DNA of 64,000 bases, taken from Reticulitermes speratus. Taxonomy: Eukaryota > Arthropoda > Insecta > Blattodea > Rhinotermitidae. The notes under the pieces are model-generated. The model was given only the letters and a program-made list of their open reading frames with translations. It was not told the origin of the DNA and did no database searches. The stretch spans positions 30,146,177 through 30,210,176 of the forward strand of contig JAJKFL010000007.1 of the NCBI GenBank assembly GCA_021186555.1, in the 5' to 3' direction. Numbering within the stretch: position 1 is the first letter of the stretch; every line of letters begins with the position of its first letter. Positions 1 to 10,559 of this stretch are shown here, in pieces. A program made the position numbers and the translations under genes.

Positions 1-411
1 GTGAAAAGAGTCTTCTTCTTGTTGAATGTTGCTTTGCCATTGCAAGCTGGGCAATGCGCATCAGATCGTGTGCTGTGGTGCAGCGGAAACGTCGATTGGC
101 GGGGAGGCAGCGAGAAGAGACCGTAGGTTGTGTGAATATGTCTTATCTCGCTTAAAACTTTGTAGATTCCGACGAAACGTTGTATGGACGATGTACACTA
201 AAAACTATCGTGTGTATTTTGTTTTATACATATCGGCCCAGTACGAAGTATGCCTTACATTATGCACAAATTAAAATAATTTGTATTAACCCAGGTGGTT
301 ACGTGGTTAGACTTAAAATGTGCACAGTCTTCAAATGTATTAACGTTTAATTTACCTGTTATTAGCAGACACATCAGTGAAAATATGAACTGATTACTCA
401 ACAAATAAAAC
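1..411. other. Unassigned AT-rich DNA
   Basis: I recognise no gene, repeat or RNA here. The only open frame (26-274, plus) shows no domain, signal peptide or codon pattern that would support a gene. The last bases form the left copy of a target-site duplication for the palindromic element that follows. Confidence 0.5.
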
Positions 412-515
412 AATATTATTATTTAATCTTAATTCACCGTGCATTTTTATTATTTAAATAAACACCAACAAAATGCACAACTTTCAGGGCGCAAACAGCT
501 CCCTATATCATGTTA

Positions 516-560
516 CTATCCAACGCGTTTCGGCTCTTTGCGAGCCATCATCGGGGATCC
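516..560 (-). ncRNA. Degenerate hammerhead-like motif, left palindrome arm
   Basis: On the minus strand the order is ATCC, CCGATGA, T, GGCTC, loop, GAGCC, GAAAC, GCGTT, GGAT. Stem II (GGCTC/GAGCC) is a perfect 5-bp helix. Stem I (ATCC/GGAT) pairs over 4 bp, and ACGCGT after GAA forms a self-complementary stem III. The core reads CCGATGA instead of CTGANGA: position 4 is C instead of U, which should abolish or strongly reduce cleavage. Confidence 0.5.
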
Positions 561-1363
561 TTTACTAATATAAAAGTGCTTCACAAATGCAGCATCTGTT
601 TGATGATTGTAAAATATGCACTATCTGGAGCTTGAGTTAAAAAACACATAAGTCATAAACAAGGTTAAAAATGATTTGTTAAATAACTTATTAAAACACT
701 GTTCACTATGTTTATTGTGTAAAGGATGTTCGCGCTTTCTCGGGGTTTTCCATAAGATTGTGCACTACACTGTACTGTTTGCGATGGATTTTTGTAGACA
801 CTCGCGTTGTACGTAGTGTTGTTGTTGTTTACTTCTCGTTGCGGTGCGGTTCTCTTGAAGGTGTAGTATATGTAATTATAAAATTTGATGTGAAGAAGAC
901 GCGGTTCAGGTGCAAGTATATTGTGGGGGTTGCGTCTAGAAGTGTGTCCGGTGAGGGTGAACTGTTCACCCTCACCGGACACACTTCTAGACGCAACCCC
1001 CACAATATACTTGCACCTGAACCGCGTCTTCTTCACATCAAATTTTATAATTACATATACTACACCTTCAAGAGAACCGCACCGCAACGAGAAGTAAACA
1101 ACAACAACACTACGTACAACGCGAGTGTCTACAAAAATCCATCGCAAACAGTACAGTGTAGTGCACAATCTTATGGAAAACCCCGAGAAAGCGCGAACAT
1201 CCTTTACACAATAAACATAGTGAACAGTGTTTTAATAAGTTATTTAACAAATCATTTTTAACCTTGTTTATGACTTATGTGTTTTTTAACTCAAGCTCCA
1301 GATAGTGCATATTTTACAATCATCAAACAGATGCTGCATTTGTGAAGCACTTTTATATTAGTA

Positions 1364-1409
1364 AAGGATCCCGATGATGGCTCGCAAAGAGCCGAAACGC
1401 GTTGGATAG
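1364..1409 (+). ncRNA. Degenerate hammerhead-like motif, right palindrome arm
   Basis: This is the mirror copy of the motif at 516-560, with the same GGCTC/GAGCC stem II, GAAACGCGTT and core change (CCGATGA). It has one C fewer ahead of the core than the left copy, which shortens stem I. The core substitution is shared by both arms, so it predates the palindrome or was copied between the arms. Confidence 0.5.
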
Positions 1410-1530
1410 TAACATGATATAGGGAGCTGTTTGCGCCCTGAAAGTTGTGCATTTTGTTGGTGTTTATTTAAATATTATTATTATTATATTTCGGTCATTC
1501 GACCACCTTTTTATTGTATTGAAGGGTACT

Positions 1531-1803
1531 TTTATCTTTTTCTTTTTCCTATGGCTCAACAGCCACTTGAGGGCCTAGACTGCCTCATTTCTTGAGGTTT
1601 CACGATCACACCCTTTAGACACACCACACTCGGTGGGACTGCTCTGGACGAGTGATCAGCCCGACGCAGAGACCTCTACCTGACAACACACAACACTGAC
1701 AAAAGACAGACCTCCATGCCCCCGGGTGGGATTCGAACACACAATCCCAGTAAGCGATCGGCCGTAGACCCACGTTTTAGACCGCACGGTCACTGGGATC
1801 GGC
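1531..1803 (-). mobile_element. SINE-A (tRNA-derived)
   Basis: Read on the minus strand this starts GCCGATCCCAGTG, has a tRNA-like head with a B box (GTGTTCGAATCCC) and runs into the family body (GTCAGGTAGAGGTCTCTGC). It ends in an A-rich tail, seen as T-rich sequence at 1531-1548. A 7-bp TGAAGGG at 1520-1526 and 1806-1812 may be the target-site duplication. It is one of eight copies of this family in the window. Transcription by RNA polymerase III from the internal A and B boxes is the expected mode for such elements. Confidence 0.85.
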
Positions 1804-1806
1804 ACT

Positions 1807-2220
1807 GAAGGGGATTATAACACAAAAATTTATTACATTTTCACTGGTTTTTGCACCATACGAGAACATATATAACTACAAATATTGTATGTAAAATAAA
1901 ATTGTAAAATTTAATTAAAGCCTATTTCCTGGTCTTGTTTATCCATAAACACAAAAGGTAAATGGTCTGTGGGTCACTGCAGAGTGGTAATTATGCTGTC
2001 ACTTTATGTACTTAACAGCATCCAAAGCAAAAGGCAGCAAGGAACGAAACAAAGCTGAAAATAATTTGTTGTCTGCATGGTGGTAACCCTGATCCGTACT
2101 AACACGCTGCAGATCTGAGGGCCATGAAGACACAATACAGAATTGTGTTACAATACACACGTCTTCCTAATGGCATTTCAGAATGTTCTGTGCTTAAATG
2201 TGACTGTACATCTACCTGCC
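1807..2220. other. Unassigned spacer
   Basis: AT-rich at first, then of mixed composition. I see no gene, repeat or structure that I can support. Confidence 0.4.
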
Positions 2221-2221
2221 T

Positions 2222-2450
2222 CTCTTCTTGCTTCTTTGTTTGTTTCTTTCTACATTCCCCTTCCTATTCCCTTCGTATATTTTTATTTTCCATTTCTCAC
2301 TTTTCTTTCCGTTTCGTTTGTCGCTTTGTTTTATTTATTCCTTTTCCTTAATTTACTTCTCTTTTTCATTTCTCCTGTTCTTTCCTTTTTTATTCTTGTA
2401 TTTTTTTTTTCTTTTGTCACTTTATCCTTTCTGTCCCTCCTTTGTTTTTG
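2222..2450 (+). repeat. Pyrimidine-rich tract
   Basis: About 230 bp made largely of T and C on the plus strand, with only scattered purines. The overlapping Phe/Leu/Ser-rich open frames in all three phases follow from this composition and are not genes. Confidence 0.7.
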
Positions 2451-2567
2451 CCAAACGCCTTTCTATGTTTCCAAAACGTGTGCACTGACACTGAAGGACA
2501 GATGTCCTAGATAACTTTTGCTACAAACTCAAGGACAAGGCTGAGACCGTCAGAATAGTGTAGCAGC

Positions 2568-2947
2568 GTGTATGAACGAAGTCGCCCTCGGTGGACTAGT
2601 GGTTAGCGTGCTCGCCACTGGACCCAAGTTTCGCGGGTTCGATCCCGGCCGAGGGTGATAAAAATTCGTAACACAACTTCCTTCGGAGGGGAAGTAAAGC
2701 CGTCGGTCCCATGTCGTAGATTTACGGCATGTAAAAGAACCTTACGGACATGAATAGAACTAGTAATGCTCGTAAGCAAAATTCGGCGGCCATTTCTCAC
2801 CCAGTCTCCTGACTGACTGCTAGATGGCTCTAGCAGTCACATCAGGACTGAATATAACTTGTGCAGTCAGTGGGCTGGTCACTATGCACACGACCATGAA
2901 ACCTCCGAAAAGAGGCCTCTATGCTCCGCAAGGAGCGAAAGGGGATG

Positions 2948-2980
<33 letters not shown>

Positions 2981-2991
2981 TGTATGAACGA
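2568..2991 (+). mobile_element. SINE-B (tRNA-derived), with exact 12-bp duplication
   Basis: The head at 2581 resembles a tRNA: GACTAGTGGTTAGCGTG (A-box region) and GCGGGTTCGATCCCG (B box). The body carries CCTTCGGAGGGGAAGTAAAG and the element ends in a (GATA)n tail at 2943-2980. GTGTATGAACGA is present at 2568-2579 and again at 2980-2991, an exact 12-bp target-site duplication. The exact duplication and intact boxes suggest a fairly recent insertion. A second copy lies at 50812-51247. Confidence 0.93.
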
Positions 2992-3477
2992 CGACATATT
3001 GCGATGTCCCTTTTGCGTCCCCACAAATAAGGTTAACGTTTGAAGCCTAAGTTTTTTAGTCGTAAGTTGCTAATTCTGTTTATAATTACAATCATGTAGA
3101 AGTAGCATTGTTTTAACGCTTTTAATTAACATTGCTATTGACATTATTACTACCATTTGGAAATGTAATAAATACTGATAGTGACACTAATTAGAATGTA
3201 ACGCTTCCAGTTTAACTAAGCTTCGTATTCATAATTCATAATTAATTTTGCTGTGGAGCCAATATTTGAACGTAAATTTACGAAGCTCAACTGGCGAGCC
3301 GCAGTCCTGTTTATTGGCGTTTTGTTGTGTTCAGTTTAGTGTCTTGTCCGTAGACAATTCGGACTGAATGTTACAACGTGTTTGACATGTGAGATAACGG
3401 AGAAATTACGTAAGATAAATTCCAAAAGTTTCTGAAGATGGTATTTTTTTTAAATTATTTATTGAAGATTACAATTT
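2992..3477. other. Unassigned AT-rich spacer
   Basis: No gene or recognisable element seen. Confidence 0.4.
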
Positions 3478-3594
3478 ACAGTATGTACAGTATACAATAT
3501 GTACAATATACAGTATGTACAATATACAGTATGTACAATACACAGTATGTACAATATACAGTATGTACAATATACAGTATGTACAATATACTCG
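3478..3594 (+). repeat. 16-bp minisatellite
   Basis: About seven copies of a 16-bp unit close to CAGTATGTACAATATA, with few substitutions. The overlapping open frame 3438-3725 is the repeat read through and has no gene features. Confidence 0.85.
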
Positions 3595-3596
3595 TA

Positions 3597-3862
3597 CAAA
3601 GAAAAAGCTACAAAATTGTTCCGGTTACCAATTTAACTGAAATAAGTACATGGACTAAAAGTTATATAAAGGAAAATATAAAAATAATATTAGTGAAAAA
3701 CACTAAAACAAAACACAATGCCTGATGGTGAGCTGGTTTACAGTAATATATGTTTCGTTCGTTTATGTTTGTAGATTTTATATACAGAGTTTAGGTCGGC
3801 TAGTGTATAATTACATATTTGTTGGACCGGAGGGTTAGGATGAAATGGGCATTTAGTAACAA
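3597..3862. other. Unassigned A-rich spacer
   Basis: A-rich on the plus strand to about 3725, then mixed sequence. I see nothing that I can name. Confidence 0.35.
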
Positions 3863-3863
3863 T

Positions 3864-4085
3864 TTGACGATGGTACATAACACTGAAAACTATTGGCTTT
3901 CTGGACTTTGTCCATCGTCCGGAAATCTACATCTACTCTGTTGGGTCCCTTACATCTAAGGGACCCAACAGAGTAGGTGTTCCCTCTCCCTCTTCACATG
4001 AGGACGGAAGCAGATCCATTTGCCGAAACGTCGTGTTATCTAGTTATTTTAGATTTCCGGGCGATGGACAAAGACCAGAAACCCA
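3864..4085 (+). mobile_element. Foldback element, HH-2 family (degenerate)
   Basis: The outer arms pair: TTCTGGACTTTGTCCATCGT near 3899 matches, inverted, GCGATGGACAAAGACCAGAA near 4062. Inside is a 14-bp stem hairpin at 3935-3974 (CTCTGTTGGGTCCC against its complement) and a hammerhead-like remnant at 3992-4040. The same arms occur at 45766-46069 and 51815-52025, so this is a dispersed family. Confidence 0.65.
3992..4040 (+). ncRNA. Degenerate hammerhead-like motif (HH-2)
   Basis: The sequence reads TTCAC, ATGAGGA, C, a poorly pairing stem II, then GCCGAAACGTC and GTGTT. Position 3 of the core is A instead of C, and stem I keeps only CAC/GTG. The ACGT stem III and GTC triplet are intact. 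It is probably inactive. Confidence 0.35.
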
Positions 4086-4234
4086 TTAGTTCTCAAGTAC
4101 ATTAAAGCTTGGACATCTTGAGCAGTTTGGATTAATCGAAAATTCTAGAAAAATTACGCTCTGCTGACAAACTTGTGGCCGCCGAGCGAGTTTCCAAAGC
4201 AGTGACATAGGCTGTACAACTTCTGATCATGAGG

Positions 4235-7200
4235 TTCCAACTGCGTTGAGTGTTCTGATGGAGTTTGCTGTTTTATTGAGCTAGGTAGGTCAGAGGTCCG
4301 TGTTCGATAGCAGGCTGTTCCAACTGCGTTGAGAGTTCTGATGGGGTTTGCTGTTTTATTGAGCTAGGTAGGTCAGAGGGCCGTGTTCGATAGCAGGCTG
4401 TTCCAACTGCGTTGAGAGTTCTGATGGGGTTTGCTGTTTTATTGAGCTAGGTAGGTCAGAGGGCCGTGTTCGATAGCAGGCTGTTCCAACTGCGTTGAGA
4501 GTTCTGATGGGGTTTGCTGTTTTATTGAGCTAGGTAGGTCAGAGGACCGTGTTCGATAGCAGGCTGTTCCATCTGCTGTTTTATTGAGCTAGGTAGGTCA
4601 GAGGTCCGTGTTCGATAGCAGGCTGTTCCAACTGCGTTGAGAGTTCTGATGGAGTTTGCTGTTTTATTGAGCTAGGTAGGTCAGAGGTCCGTGTTCGATA
4701 GCAGGCTGTTCCAACTGCGTTGAGAGTTCTGATGGAGTTTGCTGTTTTATTGAGCTAGGTAGGTCAGAGGTCCGTGTTCGATAGCAGACTGTTCCATCTG
4801 CTGTTTTATTGAGCTAGGTAGGTCAGAGGTCCGTGTTCGATAGCAGGCTGTTCCAACTGCGTTGAGAGTTCTGATGGGGTTTGCTGTTTTATTGAGCTAG
4901 GTAGGTCAGAGGACCGTGTTCGATAGCAGGCTGTTTCATCTGCTGTTTTATTGAGCTAGGTAGGTCAGAGGTCCGTGTTCGATAGCAGGCTGTTCTAACT
5001 GCGTTGAGAGTTCTGATGGGGTTTGCTGTTTTATTGAGCTAGGTAGGTCAGAGGTCCGTGTTCGATAGCAGGCTGTTCCATCTGCTGTTTTATTGAGCTA
5101 GGTAGGTCAGAGGTCCGTGTTCGATAGCAGGCTGTTCCAACTGCGTTGAGTGTTCTGATGGAGTTTGCTGTTTTATTGAGCTAGGTAGGTCAGAGGTCCG
5201 TGTTCGATAGCAGGCTGTTCCAACTGCGTTGAGAGTTCTGATGGGGTTTGCTGTTTTATTGAGCTAGGTAGGTCAGAGGGCCGTGTTCGATAGCAGGCTG
5301 TTCCAACTGCGTTGAGAGTTCTGATGGGGTTTGCTGTTTTATTGAGCTAGGTAGGTCAGAGGGCCGTGTTCGATAGCAGGCTGTTCCAACTGCGTTGAGA
5401 GTTCTGATGGGGTTTGCTGTTTTATTGAGCTAGGTAGGTCAGAGGACCGTGTTCGATAGCAGGCTGTTCCATCTGCTGTTTTATTGAGCTAGGTAGGTCA
5501 GAGGTCCGTGTTCGATAGCAGGCTGTTCCAACTGCGTTGAGAGTTCTGATGGAGTTTGCTGTTTTATTGAGCTAGGTAGGTCAGAGGTCCGTGTTCGATA
5601 GCAGGCTGTTCCAACTGCGTTGAGAGTTCTGATGGAGTTTGCTGTTTTATTGAGCTAGGTAGGTCAGAGGTCCGTGTTCGATAGCAGGCTGTTCCATCTG
5701 CTGTTTTATTGAGCTAGGTAGGTCAGAGGTCCGTGTTCGATAGCAGGCTGTTCCAACTGCGTTGAGAGTTCTGATGGGGTTTGCTGTTTTATTGAGCTAG
5801 GTAGGTCAGAGGACCGTGTTCGATAGCAGGCTGTTTCATCTGCTGTTTTATTGAGCTAGGTAGGTCAGAGGTCCGTGTTCGATAGCAGGCTGTTCCAACT
5901 GCGTTGAGAGTTCTGATGGGGTTTGCTGTTTTATTGAGCTAGGTAGGTCAGAGGTCCGTGTTCGATAGCAGGCTGTTCCATCTGCTGTTTTATTGAGCTA
6001 GGTAGGTCAGAGGTCCGTGTTCGATAGCAGGCTGTTCCAACTGCGTTGAGAGTTCTGATGGAGTTTGCTGTTTTATTGAGCTAGGTAGGTCAGAGGTCCG
6101 TGTTCGATAGCAGGCTGTTCCAACTGCGTTGAGAGTTCTGATGGAGTTTGCTGTTTTATTGAGCTAGGTAGGTCAGAGGTCCGTGTTCGATAGCAGGCTG
6201 TTCCATCTGCTGTTTTATTGAGCTAGGTAGGTCAGAGGTCCGTGTTCGATAGCAGGCTGTTCCAACTGCGTTGAGAGTTCTGATGGGGTTTGCTGTTTTA
6301 TTGAGCTAGGTAGGTCAGAGGACCGTGTTCGATAGCAGGCTGTTCCATCTGCTGTTTTATTGAGCTAGGTAGGTCAGAGGTCCGTGTTCGATAGCAGGCT
6401 GTTCCAACTGCGTTGAGAGTTCTGATGGGGTTTGCTGTTTTATTGAGCTAGGTAGGTCAGAGGTCCGTGTTCGATAGCAGGCTGTTCCATCTGCTGTTTT
6501 ATTGAGCTAGGTAGGTCAGAGGTCCGTGTTCGATAGCAGGCTGTTCCAACTGCGTTGAGAGTTCTGATGGGGTTTGCTGTTTTATTGAGCTAGGTAGGTC
6601 AGAGGTCCGTGTTCGATAGCAGGCTGTTCCATCTGCTGTTTTATTGAGCTAGGTAGGTCAGAGGGCCGTGTTCGATAGCAGGCTGTTCCAACTGCGTTGA
6701 GAGTTCTGATGGGGTTTGCTGTTTTATTGAGCTAGGTAGGTCAGAGGACCGTGTTCGATAGCAGGCTGTTCCATCTGCTGTTTTATTGAGCTAGGTAGGT
6801 CAGAGGTCCGTGTTCGATAGCAGGCTGTTCCAACTGCGTTGAGAGTTCTGATGGGGTTTGCTGTTTTATTGAGCTAGGTAGGTCAGAGGACCGTGTTCGA
6901 TAGGAGGCTGTTCTAACTGAGTTGAGAGTTCTGATGGGGTTTGCTGTTTTATTGAGCTAGGTAGGTCAGAGGTCCGTGTTCGATAGCAGGCTGTTCCATC
7001 TGCTGTTTTATTGAGCTAGGTAGGTCAGAGGTCCGTGTTCGATAGCAGGCTGTTCCAACTGCGTTGAGAGTTCTGATGGGGTTTGCTGTTTTATTGAGCT
7101 AGGTAGGTCAGAGGACCGTGTTCGATAGCAGGCTGTTCCATCTGCTGTTTTATTCAGCTAGGTAGGTCAGAGGTCCGTGTTCGATAGCAGGCTGTTTCAA

Positions 7201-8311
7201 CTGCGTTGAGAGTTCTGATGGGGTTTGCTGTTTTATTGAGCTAGGTAGGTCAGAGGACCGTGTTCGATAGCAGGCTGTTCTAACTGAGTTGAGAGTTCTG
7301 ATGGGGTTTGCTGTTTTATTGAGCTAGGTAGGTCAGAGGACCGTGTTCGATAGCAGGCTGTTCCAACTGCGTTGAGATTTCTGATGGGGTTTGCTGTTTC
7401 ATTGAGCTAGGTAGGTCAGAGGACCGTGTTCGATAGCAGGCTGTTCCATCTGCTGTTTTATTGAGCTAGGTAGGTCAGAGGTCCGTGTTCGATAGCAGGC
7501 TGTTCCAACTGCGTTGAGAGTTCTGATGGGGTTTGCTGTTTTATTGAGCTAGGTAGGTCAGAGGACCGTGTTCGATAGCAGGCTGTTCCATCTGCTGTTT
7601 TATTGAGCTAGGTAGGTCAGAGGGCCGTGTTCGATAGCAGGCTGTTCCATCTGCTGTTTTATTGAGCTAGGTAGGTCAGAGGTCCGTGTTCGATAGCAGG
7701 CTGTTCCAACTGCGTTGAGAGTTCTGATGGGGTTTGCTGTTTTATTGAGCTAGGTAGGTCAGAGGACCGTGTTCGATAGCAGGCTGTTCTAACTGAGTTG
7801 AGAGTTCTGATGGGGTTTGCTGTTTTATTGAGCTAGGTAGGTCAGAGGACCGTGTTCGATAGCAGGCTGTTCCAACTGCGTTGAGAGTTCTGATGGGGTT
7901 TGCTGTTTTATTGAGCTAGGTAGGTCAGAGGACCGTGTTCGATAGCAGGCTGTTCCATCTGCTGTTTTATTGAGCTAGGTAGGTCAGAGGGCCGTGTTCG
8001 ATAGCAGGCTGTTCCAACTGCTTTGAGAGTTCTGATGGGGTTTGCTGTTTTATTGAGCTAGGTAGGTCAGAGGACCGTGTTCGATAGCAGGCTGTTCCAT
8101 CTGCTGTTTTATTGAGCTAGGTAGGTCAGAGGGCCGTGTTCGATAGCAGGCTGTTCCAACTGCGTTGAGAGTTCTGATGGAGTTTGCTGTTTTATTGAGC
8201 TAGGTAGGTCAGAGGACCGTGTTCGATAGCAGGCTGTTCCATCTGCTGTTTTATTGAGCTAGGTAGGTCAGAGGACCGTGTTCGATAGCAGGCTGTTCCA
8301 TCTGCTGTTCC
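4235..8311 (+). repeat. 4.1 kb satellite of 83-bp and 59-bp monomers
   Basis: The long monomer is 83 bp, reading GGCTGTTCCAACTGCGTTGA and on to TTCGATAGCA. The short monomer is 59 bp and equals the long one minus 24 bp between GGCTGTTCCA and CTGCTGTTTT. Long and short forms alternate in runs. The first ~1.8 kb repeats itself with a period of exactly 900 bp and only a few differences (4243 onward against 5143 onward). The last part is dominated by a long+short dimer of about 142 bp. The part reading GTAGGTCAGAGG and GTGTTCGATAGC resembles a tRNA T-arm, so descent from a SINE fragment is possible but unproven. No gene is present. Confidence 0.95.
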
Positions 8312-8520
8312 TGGCGGACATAGCGGCACTGGGACAGTGTTGTCTTCGTGTGCCGTCCGTATGCGTGAAGAGACTGCAATAGAATGCGTGCAAGGCAAGT
8401 TAAAAGTAAATGACTGAATTAGAAACAGGTAAAGCTTTGTTCCTTACGTGTTATTACGGAATGTTTGCAAATCTACCTGAAGACTTACTAAGAAATATTA
8501 AAGCATGTAAATTAAATCTA

Positions 8521-8774
8521 TCCCATTAGAGGCCTGGACAGGCCCTGATGTTTATAGAAAGTTGAGAACCGAAGAATTTCTACACAATCGGCACATGAAG
8601 GTGGTAATCTTTTCAGCCTCAATCGCCGGCCGCCTTAACCCCAGGAGATATCTTTGGTACTCATTTCTGTTAGAGGCTGGCCGGAAGGATTAAGTAAAAA
8701 ATCCCAATGATCCCATTGGGAATCGAACCCGCCACCTTCCGGATTGTAGCACAGTGCTTCGACCAACTGTGTCT
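8521..8774 (-). mobile_element. SINE-C (tRNA-derived)
   Basis: Minus-strand copy of a family whose head reads GTGGCGCAGT..GCTACAAGCCGGAAGGTCGCGG. Here the B-box region is CGGGTTCGATTCCC, and the tail side reads GGCCTGTCCAGGCCTCTAATG. It is diverged, with internal gaps relative to the copies at 33.0 and 41.8 kb. Confidence 0.85.
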
Positions 8775-8790
8775 CCGTGTAACTCTGAGG

Positions 8791-9670
8791 CCTTTGTAGA
8801 ACGTTAAGTTTCGTAAGACGTGAAGGGAAGAGCAGGAGAAGGTGAATATTTGGAGAGTTATTTTGCTTCAGTATAATTAATATTTGCGTTTATAAAAGGA
8901 ATCTTTGTTTGTAATTAGTAGGGTAAGTCGAAATACGGTTTTTTCTACCAATTAACGGCGGCAAGTGCTTGAGCCCGGCGTTTCAGTGCTAAAATAAGCA
9001 TTCTAACTGCATTAATAAACATAGGTACTGGAGCGAGACCTGAAATGAAATGCCAAATGTCGGACCAGGTCAGGTGAATAGAACCCGGGGTAATCTTGAC
9101 ATGTATCTAGGGTTATATCCGACTTGATTTCAGTTAACTTTTCTCTCCTTCTTTTTTCAATAACGGAAAGAGAAGGGGCTCAGTCGAGAAAAATTCAATT
9201 ACTCTAGTCTCCTTAAAAAGATAAGAGTCCCTGGATGTCTTAGCTTTCCTATCACATAGCCGAACCGAACAGAAAACTTGCCTTTTACCGATGCTGCCAT
9301 CTACAAGATTACTTCTCTTTACAAACTGCTAATTTCCCTCCTCTTCCATCGGCTTATTTAATTAGCTAAGTCTCTGACTGTAATATACTCCTGGCCGTAA
9401 CATGGTTATGTTGGTCTTGATGTATTATACGGCCTTTAATTGGGCCACGTGACGCAGATCTTCGCCTGTTTGTTTACAATTTAATACAGAGATTGTTACA
9501 CTCTGCACACTCAGGAATTGGAACAGGTTTCACCGTCCAGGATACGATAGTGTGCTAACACATTCACACACTCATTCACCCATATTTTTTGCTCTCTTTT
9601 GCTTCACTTTATTATTCCTGTATTCCTTTTCCTTTTTGTTGTACCTTCTTCCTTGTTTTATATTGTTCTT
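8791..9670. other. Unassigned unique DNA
   Basis: No domain-bearing frame, repeat or RNA recognised. The open frame beginning at 9589 has an arbitrary hydrophobic start that simply runs into the LINE remnant downstream. Confidence 0.4.
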
Positions 9671-9671
9671 G

Positions 9672-9906
9672 CTGGATTGGTCACATCTTGCATAGAAACT
9701 GCCTTCTAAAACATGTGATTGAAGGAAAGTTGGAAGGAAGGATAGAAATGATGAGAAGACGAGGGAGAAGACGTAAGAAGCTACCGTTAGACCTTAAGGA
9801 AAAGAGAAGGTACTGGAAATTGAAAGAGGAAGCACTAGATCGCACTCTGTGGAGAACTCGCTTTGGAAGAGGCTACGGACCTGTCGTAAGACAGACTACA
9901 GAATGA
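9672..9906 (+). pseudogene. LINE 3' end, type W (C-terminal remnant)
   Basis: One frame encodes WIGHILHRNCLLKHVIEGKL, then an Arg-rich stretch (GRRRKKLPLDLKEKRRYW) and ends WRTRFGRGYGPVVRQTTE before the stop. This is the extreme C-terminus of a non-LTR retrotransposon polyprotein that I know from many insect genomes (RTE-like by memory, clade not certain). The endonuclease and reverse transcriptase domains are absent, as in a 5'-truncated insertion. The same tail occurs at 31745-32290. The last 39 bp continue directly into a tandem array. Confidence 0.85.
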
Positions 9907-10528
9907 GGGGCTACGGACCTGTCGTAAGACAGACTGCAGAATGAAGAGGCTAGGACCTGTTGCAAGACACACTACAGAATGAAGAGGCTACGAACCTGTT
10001 GCAAGACAGACTACAGAATGAAGAGGCTACGGACCTGTCGTAAGACAGACTACAGAATGAAGAGGCTACGGACCTGTTGCAAGACAGACTACAGAATGAA
10101 GAGGCTACGAATCTGTTGCAAGACAGACTACAGAATGAAGAGGCTACGGACCTGTCGTAAGACAGACTACAGAATGAAGAGGCTACGGACCTGTTGCAAG
10201 ACAGACTACAGAATGAAGAGGCTACGAACCTGTTGCAAGACAGACTACAGAATGAAGAGGCTACGGACCTTTCGTAAGACAGACTACAGAATGAAGAGGC
10301 TACGGACCTGTTGCAAGACAGACTACAGAATGAAGAGGTTACGGACCTGTTGCAAGACAGACTACGGAATGAAGAGGCTAAGGACCTTTTGCAAGACAGA
10401 CTACAGAATGAAGAGGCTACGGACCTGTCGTAAGACAGACTACAGAATGAAGAGGCTACGGACCTGTCGTAAGACAGACTACAGAATGAAGAGGCTACGG
10501 ACCTGTCGTAAGACAGACTACAGAATGA
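9869..10528 (+). repeat. 39-bp tandem array derived from the LINE end
   Basis: About 17 copies of a 39-bp unit (AGGCTACGGACCTGTCGTAA plus GACAGACTACAGAATGA). The unit is the last 13 codons and stop region of the LINE just upstream. Two variants recur, CTGTCGTAAG and CTGTTGCAAG. Because 39 is divisible by 3, both strands stay open: a 13-residue repeat around RLRTCRKTDYRMK on plus, and a Ser/Cys-rich one on minus. The open frames 9979-10536 (+) and 9950-10570 (-) are therefore artefacts. The array ends in (GAAT)n. Confidence 0.95.
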
Positions 10529-10559
10529 ATGAATGAATGAATGAATGAATGAATGATGA

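Larger units (their letters stand above)
424..1470. mobile_element. ~1 kb near-perfect palindromic (foldback) element
   Basis: The two arms (about 451-962 and 963-1475) are almost exact reverse complements with practically no spacer. The core region reads the same on both strands except for about one base, so two 167-residue open frames (665-1168 minus, 758-1261 plus) mirror each other and differ at one residue. I do not regard these as genes. AATATTATTATT lies at 412-423 and again at 1471-1482, which fits a 12-bp target-site duplication, although the sequence is low in complexity. The left end carries TTCACCGTGC, the reverse of the GCACGGTGAA end seen in other ribozyme-bearing elements of this window. 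Each arm holds a degenerate hammerhead-like motif. It is likely a non-autonomous Penelope-related foldback; that class is inferred. Confidence 0.75.

Noticed and set aside
665..1261. Two 167-residue open frames on opposite strands with nearly identical proteins
   Set aside because: They are the same sequence read from both arms of a palindrome. There is no domain, and the frames end where the arms' composition changes.
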